This document shows, piece by piece, positions 1-7,248 of a stretch of 10,578 nucleotides of DNA. The stretch comes from JBDSGC01 sp046594105 (GTDB taxonomy: Bacteria > Acidobacteriota > Thermoanaerobaculia > Gp7-AA8), in the NCBI GenBank assembly GCA_046594105.1, contig JBKJQB010000124.1, positions 1 through 10,578 of the forward strand, written 5' to 3'. Position numbers and translations under genes: made by a program. Position 1 is the first letter of the stretch, and every line of letters begins with the position of its first letter. Under the pieces are notes generated by a model that was given only the letters and a program-made list of their open reading frames with translations, made no database searches and was not told the origin of the DNA.

Positions 1-35
1 TTCAAGAAACTCCCAGGTTTTATGCGGATTTGAGA

Positions 36-161
36 GTCCCGTAGGGACGATTGAACTTAGCCCAGGACTTCAGTCCTGGGTTTGATGGCCCTGAAAAGTT
101 TAGTCCCGTAGGGACGATTGAAAATGTCGCAACGGAGCATCGTCAATCGTCCCTCCGGGAC
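36..161. repeat. Cluster of short palindromic (REP-like) repeats
   Basis: Three copies of one short palindrome plus a second palindrome are visible. GTCCCGTAGGGACGATTGA occurs at 36-54 and again at 103-121. It appears in inverted orientation, with a slightly different loop, as TCAATCGTCCCTCCGGGAC at 143-161. Between the first two copies lies the near-perfect hairpin CCCAGGACTTCAGTCCTGGG at 61-80 (9-bp arms, 2-nt loop). The same arrangement recurs on the opposite strand at 5777-5864, so this is a dispersed composite module. Short GTCCC/GGGAC palindromes with a conserved GATTGA tail resemble REP-type elements, which in other bacteria are moved by RAYT transposases; no RAYT gene is in the window. 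No ORF here looks like a real gene. Confidence 0.8.
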
Positions 162-164
162 TCT

Positions 165-243
165 GGGGCAGCCCCTCAAGTCCGGCACGGCCGGCGGCGC
201 TGGAAGGTTGCGGGGACAAGTCCGGTGCAGCGCAGAGTTAGGC
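165..243 (-). other. Integron attC site remnant (one arm lost)
   Basis: Positions 205-243 are identical over 39 nt to 622-660, the intact attC arm in this window. On the minus strand the site begins with the core GCCTAAC (243-237), followed by the arm blocks CACCGG (227-222), CTTG (220-217) and CCCCGC (215-210). The central part (165-204) still resembles the loop region of the intact site. The opposite arm, which should carry CCGGTG-like and GTTAGGC blocks, is missing: at about 161-165 the sequence changes into a REP-like palindrome. This is therefore a truncated attC, located 43 nt after the stop codon of the 86-aa cassette ORF, where the attC of a cassette is expected. Confidence 0.65.
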
Positions 244-286
244 GCGTCGCTGGGTCGCCGTTGAAGCCACACTTGGGCCCATTGGT

Positions 287-547
287 TCACTCTTCCTCGT
301 CGGGAAGACGGCGCCTGAACGCGACCAGACCCATCACTCCTATCCCGAAGAATACAAATATCATCAGGACCAGTTCGAGCATCGTGCCCATCCGACGCCA
401 CCGAAATAGAAAGCGAGTGAAGTCGTTGCTATCGGGTGCAACCAAAACCCACGTGTACAGAGAAGCGGATCCGAACCCGACGACCATCGCTACGGCTCCC
501 GATGACCATCCGTCAAGGACACGCGCTCTCTCTGACATGTTCTGCAT
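287..547 (-). CDS. Small two-helix membrane protein, cassette-borne, unknown function
   Basis: The ORF encodes 86 aa from the ATG at 547; a second in-frame ATG at 538 (residue 4) is also possible. Two hydrophobic stretches are visible, at about residues 17-37 and 56-76. They are separated by a polar, basic segment (DSNDFTRFLFRWRR) and followed by a charged tail ending RRRLPDEEE. This suggests a small inner-membrane protein with two transmembrane helices. I do not recognise a family. No clear Shine-Dalgarno sequence precedes either ATG. The ORF starts 8 nt after the core of an attC site and stops 43 nt before the next attC remnant, so it occupies the position of an integron cassette gene. Its expression may depend on read-through from upstream, as is usual for cassettes. 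Confidence 0.6.
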   Translation of the reverse strand: MQNMSERARVLDGWSSGAVAMVVGFGSASLYTWVLVAPDSNDFTRFLFRWRRMGTMLELVLMIFVFFGIGVMGLVAFRRRLPDEEE

Positions 548-555
548 CGCTCAGC

Positions 556-660
556 GCCTAACGGACCCAGGCTCACCGGCTTGGCCCCGCAGGCTCTGAA
601 GTCCAGCACTCGGGACTCAGCAGGTTGCGGGGACAAGTCCGGTGCAGCGCAGAGTTAGGC
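556..660 (-). other. Integron attC recombination site (complete)
   Basis: A 105-bp imperfect palindrome has the architecture of an attC site. The outer 7-nt cores are GCCTAAC (556-562) and GTTAGGC (654-660), fitting the RYYYAAC and GTTRRRY consensus. Inside an unpaired spacer lie the paired blocks CACCGG (574-579) with CCGGTG (639-644), CTTG (580-583) with CAAG (634-637), and CCCCGC (585-590) with GCGGGG (627-632). One unpaired base (T638) lies between two blocks, like the extrahelical bases that set strand choice in attC folding. There is one G/A mismatch (584/633) and a variable central loop. The site lies between the stop of one small minus-strand ORF and the start of the next. The pairing is direct observation; the function is inferred from integron attC sites in general. 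Confidence 0.75.
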
Positions 661-671
661 CGGGGGGCTCG

Positions 672-1048
672 TCAACCGCAGGAACGAAGTGCGAAGAGCA
701 GGAGAAAACCGCTGAAACTAAGGAGCAGAAGCAATGACCACGGCGAGAAACTGAGGGTCGTTCCGCGTGACATCGGAAGTTCGCCATGCTCCAGTGAACT
801 GATGAACTCCAGCATGAAAGCATTCTGCATTTCCCGGTACGAGAGATCGCTGGCTCGAATTTCTCCGTCGTTCATGTAGTGCAGAACTTGGATGGGCAAG
901 AACACGTCGGAGTGGACCGATCGAAGTCTAGCGTCGATGGTCTGCGATTGCGCTTCCCAGTGCGCGAGCTGCGTAGGGTCTGCGGGAGACGCCTCCACAA
1001 GGCGCCGGAGTTCGAGCGCACCGCCTGCAACTCTTTGGAATCGGGCAT
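672..1048 (-). CDS. Hypothetical cassette-borne protein with C-terminal membrane anchor, possibly frameshifted
   Basis: The convincing reading frame runs from about 998 down to the TGA at 674-672. It includes the segment VLHYMNDGEIRASDLSYREM and ends in a hydrophobic stretch (SPWSLLLLLSFSGFLLLFAL) that predicts a tail anchor. I recognise no family. The start is uncertain. That frame stays open upstream to an ATG at 1121, but this would overlap gcvPB by 50 nt and cross the cassette core site. A GTG at 998 gives 108 aa. The ATG at 1048, placed 9 nt after the GTTAGGC core much like the next cassette's start, is in another frame. That other frame has 15 of 17 G/C third positions from 1048 to 998, against 8 of 17 in the main frame. 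This suggests a single-base indel near 1000, so the span given covers both pieces and is not a multiple of three. Confidence 0.5.
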
Positions 1049-1057
1049 GGCTCAACG

Positions 1058-1064
1058 GCCTAAC
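1058..1064 (-). other. Lone attC-type core site (GTTAGGC) at cassette/operon junction
   Basis: GTTAGGC on the minus strand matches the GTTRRRY core at which integron recombination cuts, and is identical to the outer cores of the attC at 556-660. It lies 7 nt after the gcvPB stop codon (TAA, 1074-1072). No matching arm exists on the gcvPB side, since gcvPB coding sequence occupies that place. This fits the left edge of a cassette inserted at a secondary (non-attC) site, or a decayed attI site. A heptamer alone could occur by chance; the position and the similar following sequence at the next cassette start support it. Confidence 0.45.
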
Positions 1065-1071
1065 TTGTCCG

Positions 1072-2564
<1,493 letters not shown>

Positions 2565-2568
<4 letters not shown>

Positions 2569-3962
2569 CGAGTTCCTCGGGCGATCGCCGCGCTGAGCGC
2601 CGTCGCGTATTGGTCGAGCTGCTCGCGCGAATGCAACTCGGTCACCGCGACGAGGAAGTCATTCGACTGCGACGGATAAAACGATCCCAGCGGAATCCCG
2701 CCGAGGATTTTCTGCTGCTCCAGGTCGGCCAGGATCGCCTTTGCCGGAAGCGGCGTGCGCACCACGAACTCGTTGTAGACAGGACCGGCGAACGGGAGCG
2801 TAACCGACTCGATCTCAGCCAGCTTTCCGCGCAGGTAGGCGGCCTTCTGCAGGGAGTGGACGGCCACGTCGCGCAACCCTTCTTTTCCCATCAGCGACAG
2901 ATAGATGTTGGCGGCCAGGGCGATGAGTGCCTCATTGGTGCAGATGTTCGACGTGGCCTTCCCACGGCGAATGTGCTGCTCGCGGGTGGCCAGTGTCAGG
3001 ACAAATGCGCGACGTCCATCGACGTCGACGGTCTCGCCGACAAGGCGACCCGGCATGTGCCGCTTGAGCGCTTCGCGAACCACCATGAATCCCACGTTGG
3101 GACCACCGTACTGCGTGGGAATCCCCCAGGCCTGGCCTTCGCCGACACAGATGTCGAAGTCGTGCGAGCCAGGCGGCGTCACGATCCCCAGCGATGTGGC
3201 CTCGGTGATGACCGCGATTTTGATTGCGCCGATCCCGCCGGCGATCGCGGCGACGGCGTCGTAGTCTTCAAGGACGCCGAGGAAGTTCGGCGACTGCACC
3301 GCCACCGCGAACACGCCTTCGTCGCATGCGGTGCGCAGTGCCTCCATGTCGATGCGGCCGTCCGCGCCCCAGGCAACTTCGACGATGTCGATGCCAAGGT
3401 TCTGCAGATAGGTGCGCAGTGTGGCGGTGTAGTGCGGGTGCATCGACTTCGCCACGACGACCCTGGTTCGATTTTTCACCACCCGCTCGGCAAGCAGGAC
3501 CGCCTCGCACAGGGCAGTGGAGCCGTCGTAGAGCGAGGCGTTGGCGACGTCCAATCCGGTCAACAGACACTGGTGGGTCTGGTACTCGAAGATCGACTGC
3601 AGCGTTCCCTGCGAGACTTCCGGCTGATAGGGCGTGTACGAAGTCAGGAACTCTCCGCGGAGCAGGAGCTGATCCACGCACGCCGGCTGGTAATGGGCGT
3701 AGGCGCCCGCGCCGAGAAACGACAGGTGATCCACGGCAGTGACGTTGCGCGCCGCGAGTTTCCGGAACCACTGCCGCGACTCGATCTCCGACCAGGGGCC
3801 GGGGAGATCCAGCAGCCGGTCCAGCTTCACTGCGGCGGGAATGGACTCGAAGAGAGCATCGACCGAGTCGACGCCGATGACACCGAGCATCTCGGTGATG
3901 TCTTCCGCCGCGTTCGGGATGTAACGGTGTCCGTCTTGGAGAGGATCAGGAAGGTTGCTCAT
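2565..3962 (-). CDS. gcvPA: Glycine dehydrogenase (decarboxylating) subunit 1, P-protein alpha subunit
   Basis: This is the N-terminal half of the two-subunit glycine decarboxylase; with GcvPB it forms the P-protein of the glycine cleavage system. The ORF is 465 aa, normal for the subunit. The N-terminus DGHRYIPNAAEDITEML (about 10-26) is typical. Further on are SFLGAGAYAHYQP (about 81-93), SYTPYQPEVSQGTLQSIFEY (about 108-127) and LTGLDVANASLYDGSTA (about 134-150), all characteristic of the family. The alpha subunit is paralogous to the beta subunit but lacks its PLP lysine motif, as expected. The ATG at 3962 follows gcvH by 76 nt and has no strong Shine-Dalgarno sequence, so translation may start weakly. 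The gene ends in the 4-nt ATGA overlap with gcvPB. Confidence 0.96.
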
Positions 3963-4019
3963 AGTTTGGAATGGACAATGCGGAACTGATCAGGGAAAAC
4001 GCGCCGCTCTCACTTTGCA

Positions 4020-4036
4020 TTTCGCCTTGAGCGAAA
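4020..4036 (-). other. Small hairpin in the gcvH-gcvPA gap
   Basis: TTTCGC (4020-4025) pairs perfectly with GCGAAA (4031-4036) around a 5-nt loop, just after the gcvH stop codon. In the minus-strand transcript no run of U follows, so it is not a convincing intrinsic terminator. It could protect the upstream mRNA segment or lower downstream expression, but a 6-bp stem may also be chance. Confidence 0.3.
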
Positions 4037-4038
4037 CC

Positions 4039-4425
4039 TCAGTGACTCTCGGTCTGCGTGTACTCCTCGTACTCTTCCGCGCTCATCAGCTCATCGACTT
4101 CGGTGGCGTCCGACACTCTGATCCGCACCATCCATCCGTCGCCGTAGGGATCGGTTTTGACCAGCTCCGGTTTGTCGGCGAGCGCTTCATTGACTTCGAT
4201 CACCTCACCGGACACCGGGCAGAACAGTTCCGACACCGCCTTGACCGATTCGATGCTGCCGAGCTCGTCGCCGGCTTCCAGCTGCGTTCCCACCTGAGGA
4301 AGTTCGACAAAGACGACATCGCCGAGCTCTTTCTGGGCGTACTCGGTGATGCCGATGGTTCCCACTTCCTTGTCCAGGTGGACGTACTCGTGGCTCTTCG
4401 CGTATCTGCTGTCTTCCGGAGTCAT
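4039..4425 (-). CDS. gcvH: Glycine cleavage system H protein (lipoyl carrier)
   Basis: The H protein carries the aminomethyl group on a lipoyl-lysine arm between the P, T and L proteins. The ORF is 128 aa, the normal family length. The lipoyl domain covers roughly residues 20-100, starting with VGTIGITEYAQKELGDVVFV. The attachment motif GSIESVKAVSEL places the lipoylated lysine at K62, and VSGEVIEVNEAL and DPYGDGWMVRI follow as in other GcvH proteins. The acidic tail (SAEEYEEYTQTESH) is slightly extended. The ATG at 4425 has a good AGGAG ribosome site (4437-4433) at 7 nt. The gene lies 25 nt after gcvT and 76 nt before gcvPA. Lipoylation must depend on lipoate ligase or LipA/LipB encoded elsewhere. 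Confidence 0.97.
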   Translation of the reverse strand: MTPEDSRYAKSHEYVHLDKEVGTIGITEYAQKELGDVVFVELPQVGTQLEAGDELGSIESVKAVSELFCPVSGEVIEVNEALADKPELVKTDPYGDGWMVRIRVSDATEVDELMSAEEYEEYTQTESH

Positions 4426-4450
4426 CGGTTCGCTCCTCTCTCTTGATTCT

Positions 4451-5551
4451 TTACTTCGCGCGTTTGTAGAAGGGGGTGGGGACGACCCGTGCCCTGGTCT
4501 CTTTTCCTCGGATCACGATCGGGAACTCCGACCCGGGCGTCGATCGGTCGAGCGGAAGATACGCGAGGCCGATCGCTTTTTTCAATGTCGGTGAATGGGT
4601 GCCGCTGGTGACTACCCCGATCTGCGCGCTGCCATCGACGATCGGATATCCGTGGCGTCCGATCCCGCGATCGATCATCTCGAATCCGACGAGCTTGCGG
4701 TGAGTCCCTTCGGTGCGCTCGCGCTGGAGCACGTCGCGACCGGTGAAATCGCCCTTCTCCATCTTGACGATCCAGCCGAGATCGGCCTCCAGCGGCGTCG
4801 TGGTCTGGTCGATATCGTTGCCGTAGAGGGCCATTTTGGCTTCGAGCCGCAGAGTGTCGCGTGCTCCGAGGCCGCAGGGGGTGACCACGCCGCCCTCGAG
4901 AAATCTCCGGAAAAGCCGTGGGGCTTCCGACGGCGCGAGGTAGACCTCGAACCCGTCTTCCCCGGTGTACCCGGTGCGGGAGACGATGGCCGGGATGCCG
5001 TCGACCTGACCCTTGGCGAAGTGGTAGTACTTCATGGAGGAGAGGTCGACGTCGGTCATCGGCTGCAGGATGCGCTCGGACTCCGGCCCCTGCAGTGCGA
5101 GCTGCGCGTAGTCCGCGCTGACGTTTTCCACTTCGGCGTCCGCATTCTTTCCGCACTCGGCCAGCCAGTCGTAGTCCTTGACGGTATTCGACGCATTGAC
5201 GACCACGAAGTAGTCATCGGCGGCGATCCGGTAGATGAGGATGTCGTCGACGAAGCCGGCCGTCGGATAGAGCAGTCCGTTGTACTGGGCGCGTCCGTCC
5301 TGCAGCTTCGAGACATCGTTGCACGTGGCGCTCTGCAGCAGCGCAAGTGCTCCCGGACCCTTCACCGTGATCTCGCCCATGTGGGACACGTCGAAAAGGC
5401 CCGCTCGTTCGCGAACGGCAGCGTGCTCGTCGAGGATGCCGCCGAACTGCACCGGCAACTCCCACCCGCCGAAGTCGACCATCTTCCCGCCGAGCTCGTG
5501 CTCGACCTGGTTCAACGGCGTCTTCTTGAGATCTGCGGTGTGTTCAGCCAT
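4451..5551 (-). CDS. gcvT: Glycine cleavage system T protein (aminomethyltransferase)
   Basis: GcvT transfers the lipoyl-bound aminomethyl carbon to tetrahydrofolate, releasing ammonia and forming 5,10-methylene-THF. From the ATG at 5551 the protein is 366 aa, the usual size. Family segments visible are MVDFGGWELPVQF (about 24-36), GLFDVSHMGEI (about 51-61), LYPTAGFVDDILIYR (about 94-108), LALQGPES (about 151-158), SRTGYTGEDGFEVY (about 191-204) and GLGARDTLRLEAKMALYGND (about 227-246). The Asp pair at 102-103 contains the expected catalytic aspartate. I prefer 5551 over the in-frame ATG at 5587 because GGAGG (5565-5561) lies 9 nt upstream and MAEHTADLKKTPL is a typical N-terminus; the longer form adds a basic 12-residue extension. 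It is the first gene of the operon, so the promoter should lie in 5552-5750. Confidence 0.97.
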   Translation of the reverse strand: MAEHTADLKKTPLNQVEHELGGKMVDFGGWELPVQFGGILDEHAAVRERAGLFDVSHMGEITVKGPGALALLQSATCNDVSKLQDGRAQYNGLLYPTAGFVDDILIYRIAADDYFVVVNASNTVKDYDWLAECGKNADAEVENVSADYAQLALQGPESERILQPMTDVDLSSMKYYHFAKGQVDGIPAIVSRTGYTGEDGFEVYLAPSEAPRLFRRFLEGGVVTPCGLGARDTLRLEAKMALYGNDIDQTTTPLEADLGWIVKMEKGDFTGRDVLQRERTEGTHRKLVGFEMIDRGIGRHGYPIVDGSAQIGVVTSGTHSPTLKKAIGLAYLPLDRSTPGSEFPIVIRGKETRARVVPTPFYKRAK

Positions 5552-5599
5552 GGGGGGCGGCCTCCGGAGGGAGCGGTAACGTAGCATGAGGCACAGCCT

Positions 5600-5628
5600 T
5601 TGTCATCCGCCGTAGCAATTGCTGACAA
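5600..5628 (-). promoter_or_regulatory. Inverted repeat upstream of gcvT, possible operator or promoter element
   Basis: TTGTCA (5600-5605) and TGACAA (5623-5628) form a 6-bp inverted repeat. A second, perfect 8-bp palindrome GCAATTGC (5615-5622) abuts the right arm. The element is about 50 nt upstream of the preferred gcvT start. On the minus strand TTGTCA resembles a -35 box, but the sequence 17 nt downstream is a poor -10 match. It may be an operator or chance; no factor can be named. Confidence 0.25.
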
Positions 5629-5671
5629 GGGGGTTCCAGCGATTGATCAGGAGAACGATCGCCGTGCTTTC

Positions 5672-5704
5672 GGAACGCCCGCATCTTGCCGGCGGGAGCT
5701 CCGA
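5672..5704 (-). repeat. GATGC-type dispersed repeat, copy 1 (reversed)
   Basis: On the minus strand this reads GCTCCCGCCGGCAAGATGCG followed by GGCGTTCC. It shares the pattern CCGGCA-(A/G)GATGC-(G/C)GGCG-(C/T)TCC with the copies at 6025-6070 and 7095-7133, but lies in the opposite orientation. It is intergenic between gcvT and the recombinase gene. Confidence 0.5.
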
Positions 5705-5750
5705 GCTTTCGGACCCAGCTTTTAAGAAACCGTCACATCTGAGATTCGGC

Positions 5751-5864
5751 GATTGAGCGTGTCCCTGCAGAGATGCTCAATCGTCCCTACGGGACTTCGC
5801 TTTCTCGGTATCCCCTGTCCCAGGACTGAAGTCCTGGGCTATCGCTCAATCGCCCCTCCGGGGC
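5751..5864. repeat. Second palindromic repeat cluster, inverted relative to the first
   Basis: TCAATCGTCCCTACGGGAC (5777-5795), the hairpin CCCAGGACTGAAGTCCTGGG (5819-5838) and TCAATCGCCCCTCCGGGGC (5846-5864) follow one another. On the minus strand this is the same order as at 36-121: palindrome with GATTGA tail, CCCAGGACT hairpin, palindrome with GATTGA tail. In the last copy both stem arms have changed together (GTCCC/GGGAC to GCCCC/GGGGC), so pairing is kept. GATTGAGC (5751-5758) also pairs with GCTCAATC (5775-5782). Compensatory stem change points to a structured REP-like element. Confidence 0.8.
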
Positions 5865-6024
5865 TTGGTCCGACGCTGATTGGAGCGCTCTCCTGTTTCT
5901 CACCATCAATCGCTGCGCAGTGCCCCAGCTCAGAGGCTGTGAAGAAATCCCCCAACCGTCGTCCTGAGCTAGGGAACGGCGCGATGCGCCGACGATGGCG
6001 CGGCGCGCTGTTCGGCGAGCCCCT

Positions 6025-6070
6025 GCGGGCAGGATGCCCGCGGACCGGCCGGCAGGATGCCGGCGCTCCC
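6025..6070 (+). repeat. GATGC-type dispersed repeat, tandem pair (copies 2 and 3)
   Basis: Two related units lie side by side: GCGGGCAGGATGCCCGC (6025-6041) and GGCCGGCAGGATGCCGGCGC (6048-6067), followed by TCCC. Each unit is itself a hairpin, GCGGGC/GCCCGC and GCCGGC/GCCGGC, around an AGGAT loop. Similar sequence recurs at 7095-7133 after the recombinase gene and in reverse at 5672-5704. Short structured intergenic repeats like these can be mistaken for coding sequence because they keep long frames open. Confidence 0.65.
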
Positions 6071-6178
6071 AAGAGAGTGACCGCGGCTGAGGCGGAAATC
6101 GTGGCGGACGCTTTGCGAATCAACGCCGCCGGCCGTGCCGGATCCGCTATCCTTGTCACCGCGGGCGGGGGTGGGTGT

Positions 6179-7081
6179 GTGACTGGCGAGCTGGGCGATT
6201 TCCTGAACTATCTGACATACGAACGGAACGTCTCGATCCACACCATCGACGCCTATCGCAACGATCTCGAGTCGTTCGTCGCTTTCCTCTGCAACGACTA
6301 CTTCACCCTGGGGCGCGATCAACTCGACCTGTCCCGCATCGATCACCTGACGGTTCGCGCCTATCTCTCCCATCTGGCCCGGAGAAAACTGAGCCGCTCG
6401 TCGATCGCAAGGCAACTCTCGGCGCTGCGATCCTTCTTCAAGTTCCTGATGCGGGAAGGATCGCTGGAGAGCAACCCGGCACGCGCGGTCTCCACCCCGA
6501 AACGGGAGAAGCATCTGCCAGCAGTGCTCCAGACTTCCGACATCGCCCTACTGCTCGAGCAACCCGACCGGACTCGACCTCTCGGCGTGCGCGATCGTGC
6601 CTGGCTGGAACTACTCTATGCGTCCGGCCTCCGAATCAGCGAACTGGTCGGAATCGACATCGACGACATCGAGCTCAAGGCGCGACTGGTGAAGGTGCGC
6701 GGCAAGGGTTCCAGGGAACGCATCGTGCCGTTCGGAACCAAGGCGGAGGCGGCGGTGCGCGAATGGCTGGTGGTCCGTCCGACCTTCGCCCATGACTCCG
6801 ATGAGAACGCTCTCTTCGTGAACTACCGAGGAGCGAAGATCACCACGCGCAGCGTCCGCCGGCTCTTTGATGGCTACGTTCGTGGCGCGTCGCTTCGGGC
6901 AGGAGTGTCGCCACACACGTTGCGGCACTCGTTTGCGACCCACTTGCTGAACGCCGGCGCCGATCTGCGCGGAATCCAGGAGCTCCTCGGTCACGCCTCA
7001 CTGTCGACCACGCAGCGGTACACCCATCTCAATGACTGGCAACTCATGGCGGTGTACAAGAAGTCGCATCCTCGGGCGTGA
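6179..7081 (+). CDS. xerC: Tyrosine recombinase, XerC/XerD type
   Basis: This is a site-specific recombinase of the Xer family, which normally resolves chromosome dimers at dif. From the GTG at 6179 it is 300 aa, the standard size. Residues 1-100 form the helical core-binding domain (starting TGELGDFLNYLTYERNVSIH). The catalytic domain has all six expected residues: R152 in SGLRISEL, K176 in VRGKGSRER, H246 and R249 in PHTLRHSFATHLL, H272 in LLGHASLSTT, and Y281 in RYTHLN. Spacing matches E. coli XerD almost exactly, with no integron-integrase insert. The frame is open 426 nt further upstream but that part is repeats, so GTG 6179, preceded by a G-rich stretch, is preferred. The C-terminus VYKKSHPRA favours XerC over XerD, but the two cannot be separated safely from one sequence. 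Confidence 0.92.
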   Translation: MTGELGDFLNYLTYERNVSIHTIDAYRNDLESFVAFLCNDYFTLGRDQLDLSRIDHLTVRAYLSHLARRKLSRSSIARQLSALRSFFKFLMREGSLESNPARAVSTPKREKHLPAVLQTSDIALLLEQPDRTRPLGVRDRAWLELLYASGLRISELVGIDIDDIELKARLVKVRGKGSRERIVPFGTKAEAAVREWLVVRPTFAHDSDENALFVNYRGAKITTRSVRRLFDGYVRGASLRAGVSPHTLRHSFATHLLNAGADLRGIQELLGHASLSTTQRYTHLNDWQLMAVYKKSHPRA

Positions 7082-7094
7082 GTTGTGACCGACT

Positions 7095-7133
7095 GGAGGC
7101 CGGCGACCCGGCCGGCAAAGATGCCGGTGCTCC
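7095..7133 (+). repeat. GATGC-type dispersed repeat, copy 4
   Basis: GACCCGGCCGGCAAAGATGC followed by CGGTGCTCC lies 14 nt after the recombinase stop codon. It matches the right-hand unit at 6048-6070 (GGACCGGCCGGCAGGATGCC, then GGCGCTCC) in the same orientation with a few changes. GGCCGGCGACCCGGCCGGC within it may also form a hairpin and could act in 3' end formation, but no T run follows. The remaining gap to the next gene (7134-7248) shows nothing I can name. Confidence 0.55.
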
Positions 7134-7248
7134 AAAAAGGCGGCCAGGACTGCCGTGCCTTCTGTACGGAATCAACCGAGGGCCATGAATTCGCCAGTTG
7201 CACAATCCTTCCGCACCCTGACATCCTTCCCGCCGGTCTGAGACACAA

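Larger units (their letters stand above)
165..1064 (-). mobile_element. Integron-type gene cassette array without integrase (CALIN-like)
   Basis: Read on the minus strand, the order is core site GTTAGGC (1064-1058), a small ORF, a complete attC (660-556), a second small ORF, then an attC remnant (243-165). Stop-to-attC and attC-to-start distances are short: 11 nt from the first ORF's stop to the attC, and 8 nt from the attC to the next ATG. This is the compact layout of integron cassettes. Cleavage in GTTRRRY cores occurs after the first G, so the complete cassette would be 562-1063, about 502 bp. No integron integrase is present in the window. The alternative, a pair of ordinary intergenic repeats, explains less well the paired 7-nt cores, the interrupted stem and the same-strand ORFs. 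Confidence 0.65.
5552..6178. other. Repeat-rich divergent intergenic region
   Basis: This 627-bp stretch separates the divergent gcvT and recombinase genes. It holds an inverted repeat near gcvT (5600-5628), a reversed GATGC-type repeat (5672-5704), a cluster of GTCCC/GGGAC palindromes with a CCCAGGACT hairpin (5751-5864) and a doubled GATGC-type repeat (6025-6070). The segments 5865-6024 and 6071-6178 show no feature I can name. A plus-strand frame stays open from 5753 into the recombinase, but it runs through these repeats and is not supported as coding. I see no glycine riboswitch core upstream of gcvT. Confidence 0.7.

Noticed and set aside
36..161. CRISPR array
   Set aside because: The repeats are self-complementary, occur in both orientations and are unevenly spaced, with another palindrome between them. 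No cas genes are present.
51..599. A 182-aa plus-strand ORF over the repeat cluster and first cassette
   Set aside because: It runs through palindromic repeats and antisense to the two-helix membrane protein, with an Arg/Pro/Ser-rich product typical of non-coding translation.
5552..5750. Glycine riboswitch upstream of gcvT
   Set aside because: Reading the minus strand, I could not find the conserved core segments of the glycine aptamer or a tandem arrangement. A covariance-model search would settle it.
6179..7081. The tyrosine recombinase as the integron integrase for the cassette array
   Set aside because: The distance between the first catalytic Arg (152) and the Tyr (281) matches host Xer proteins, leaving no room for the extra helix insert typical of IntI. 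It is also 5 kb away and not next to an attC or attI site.
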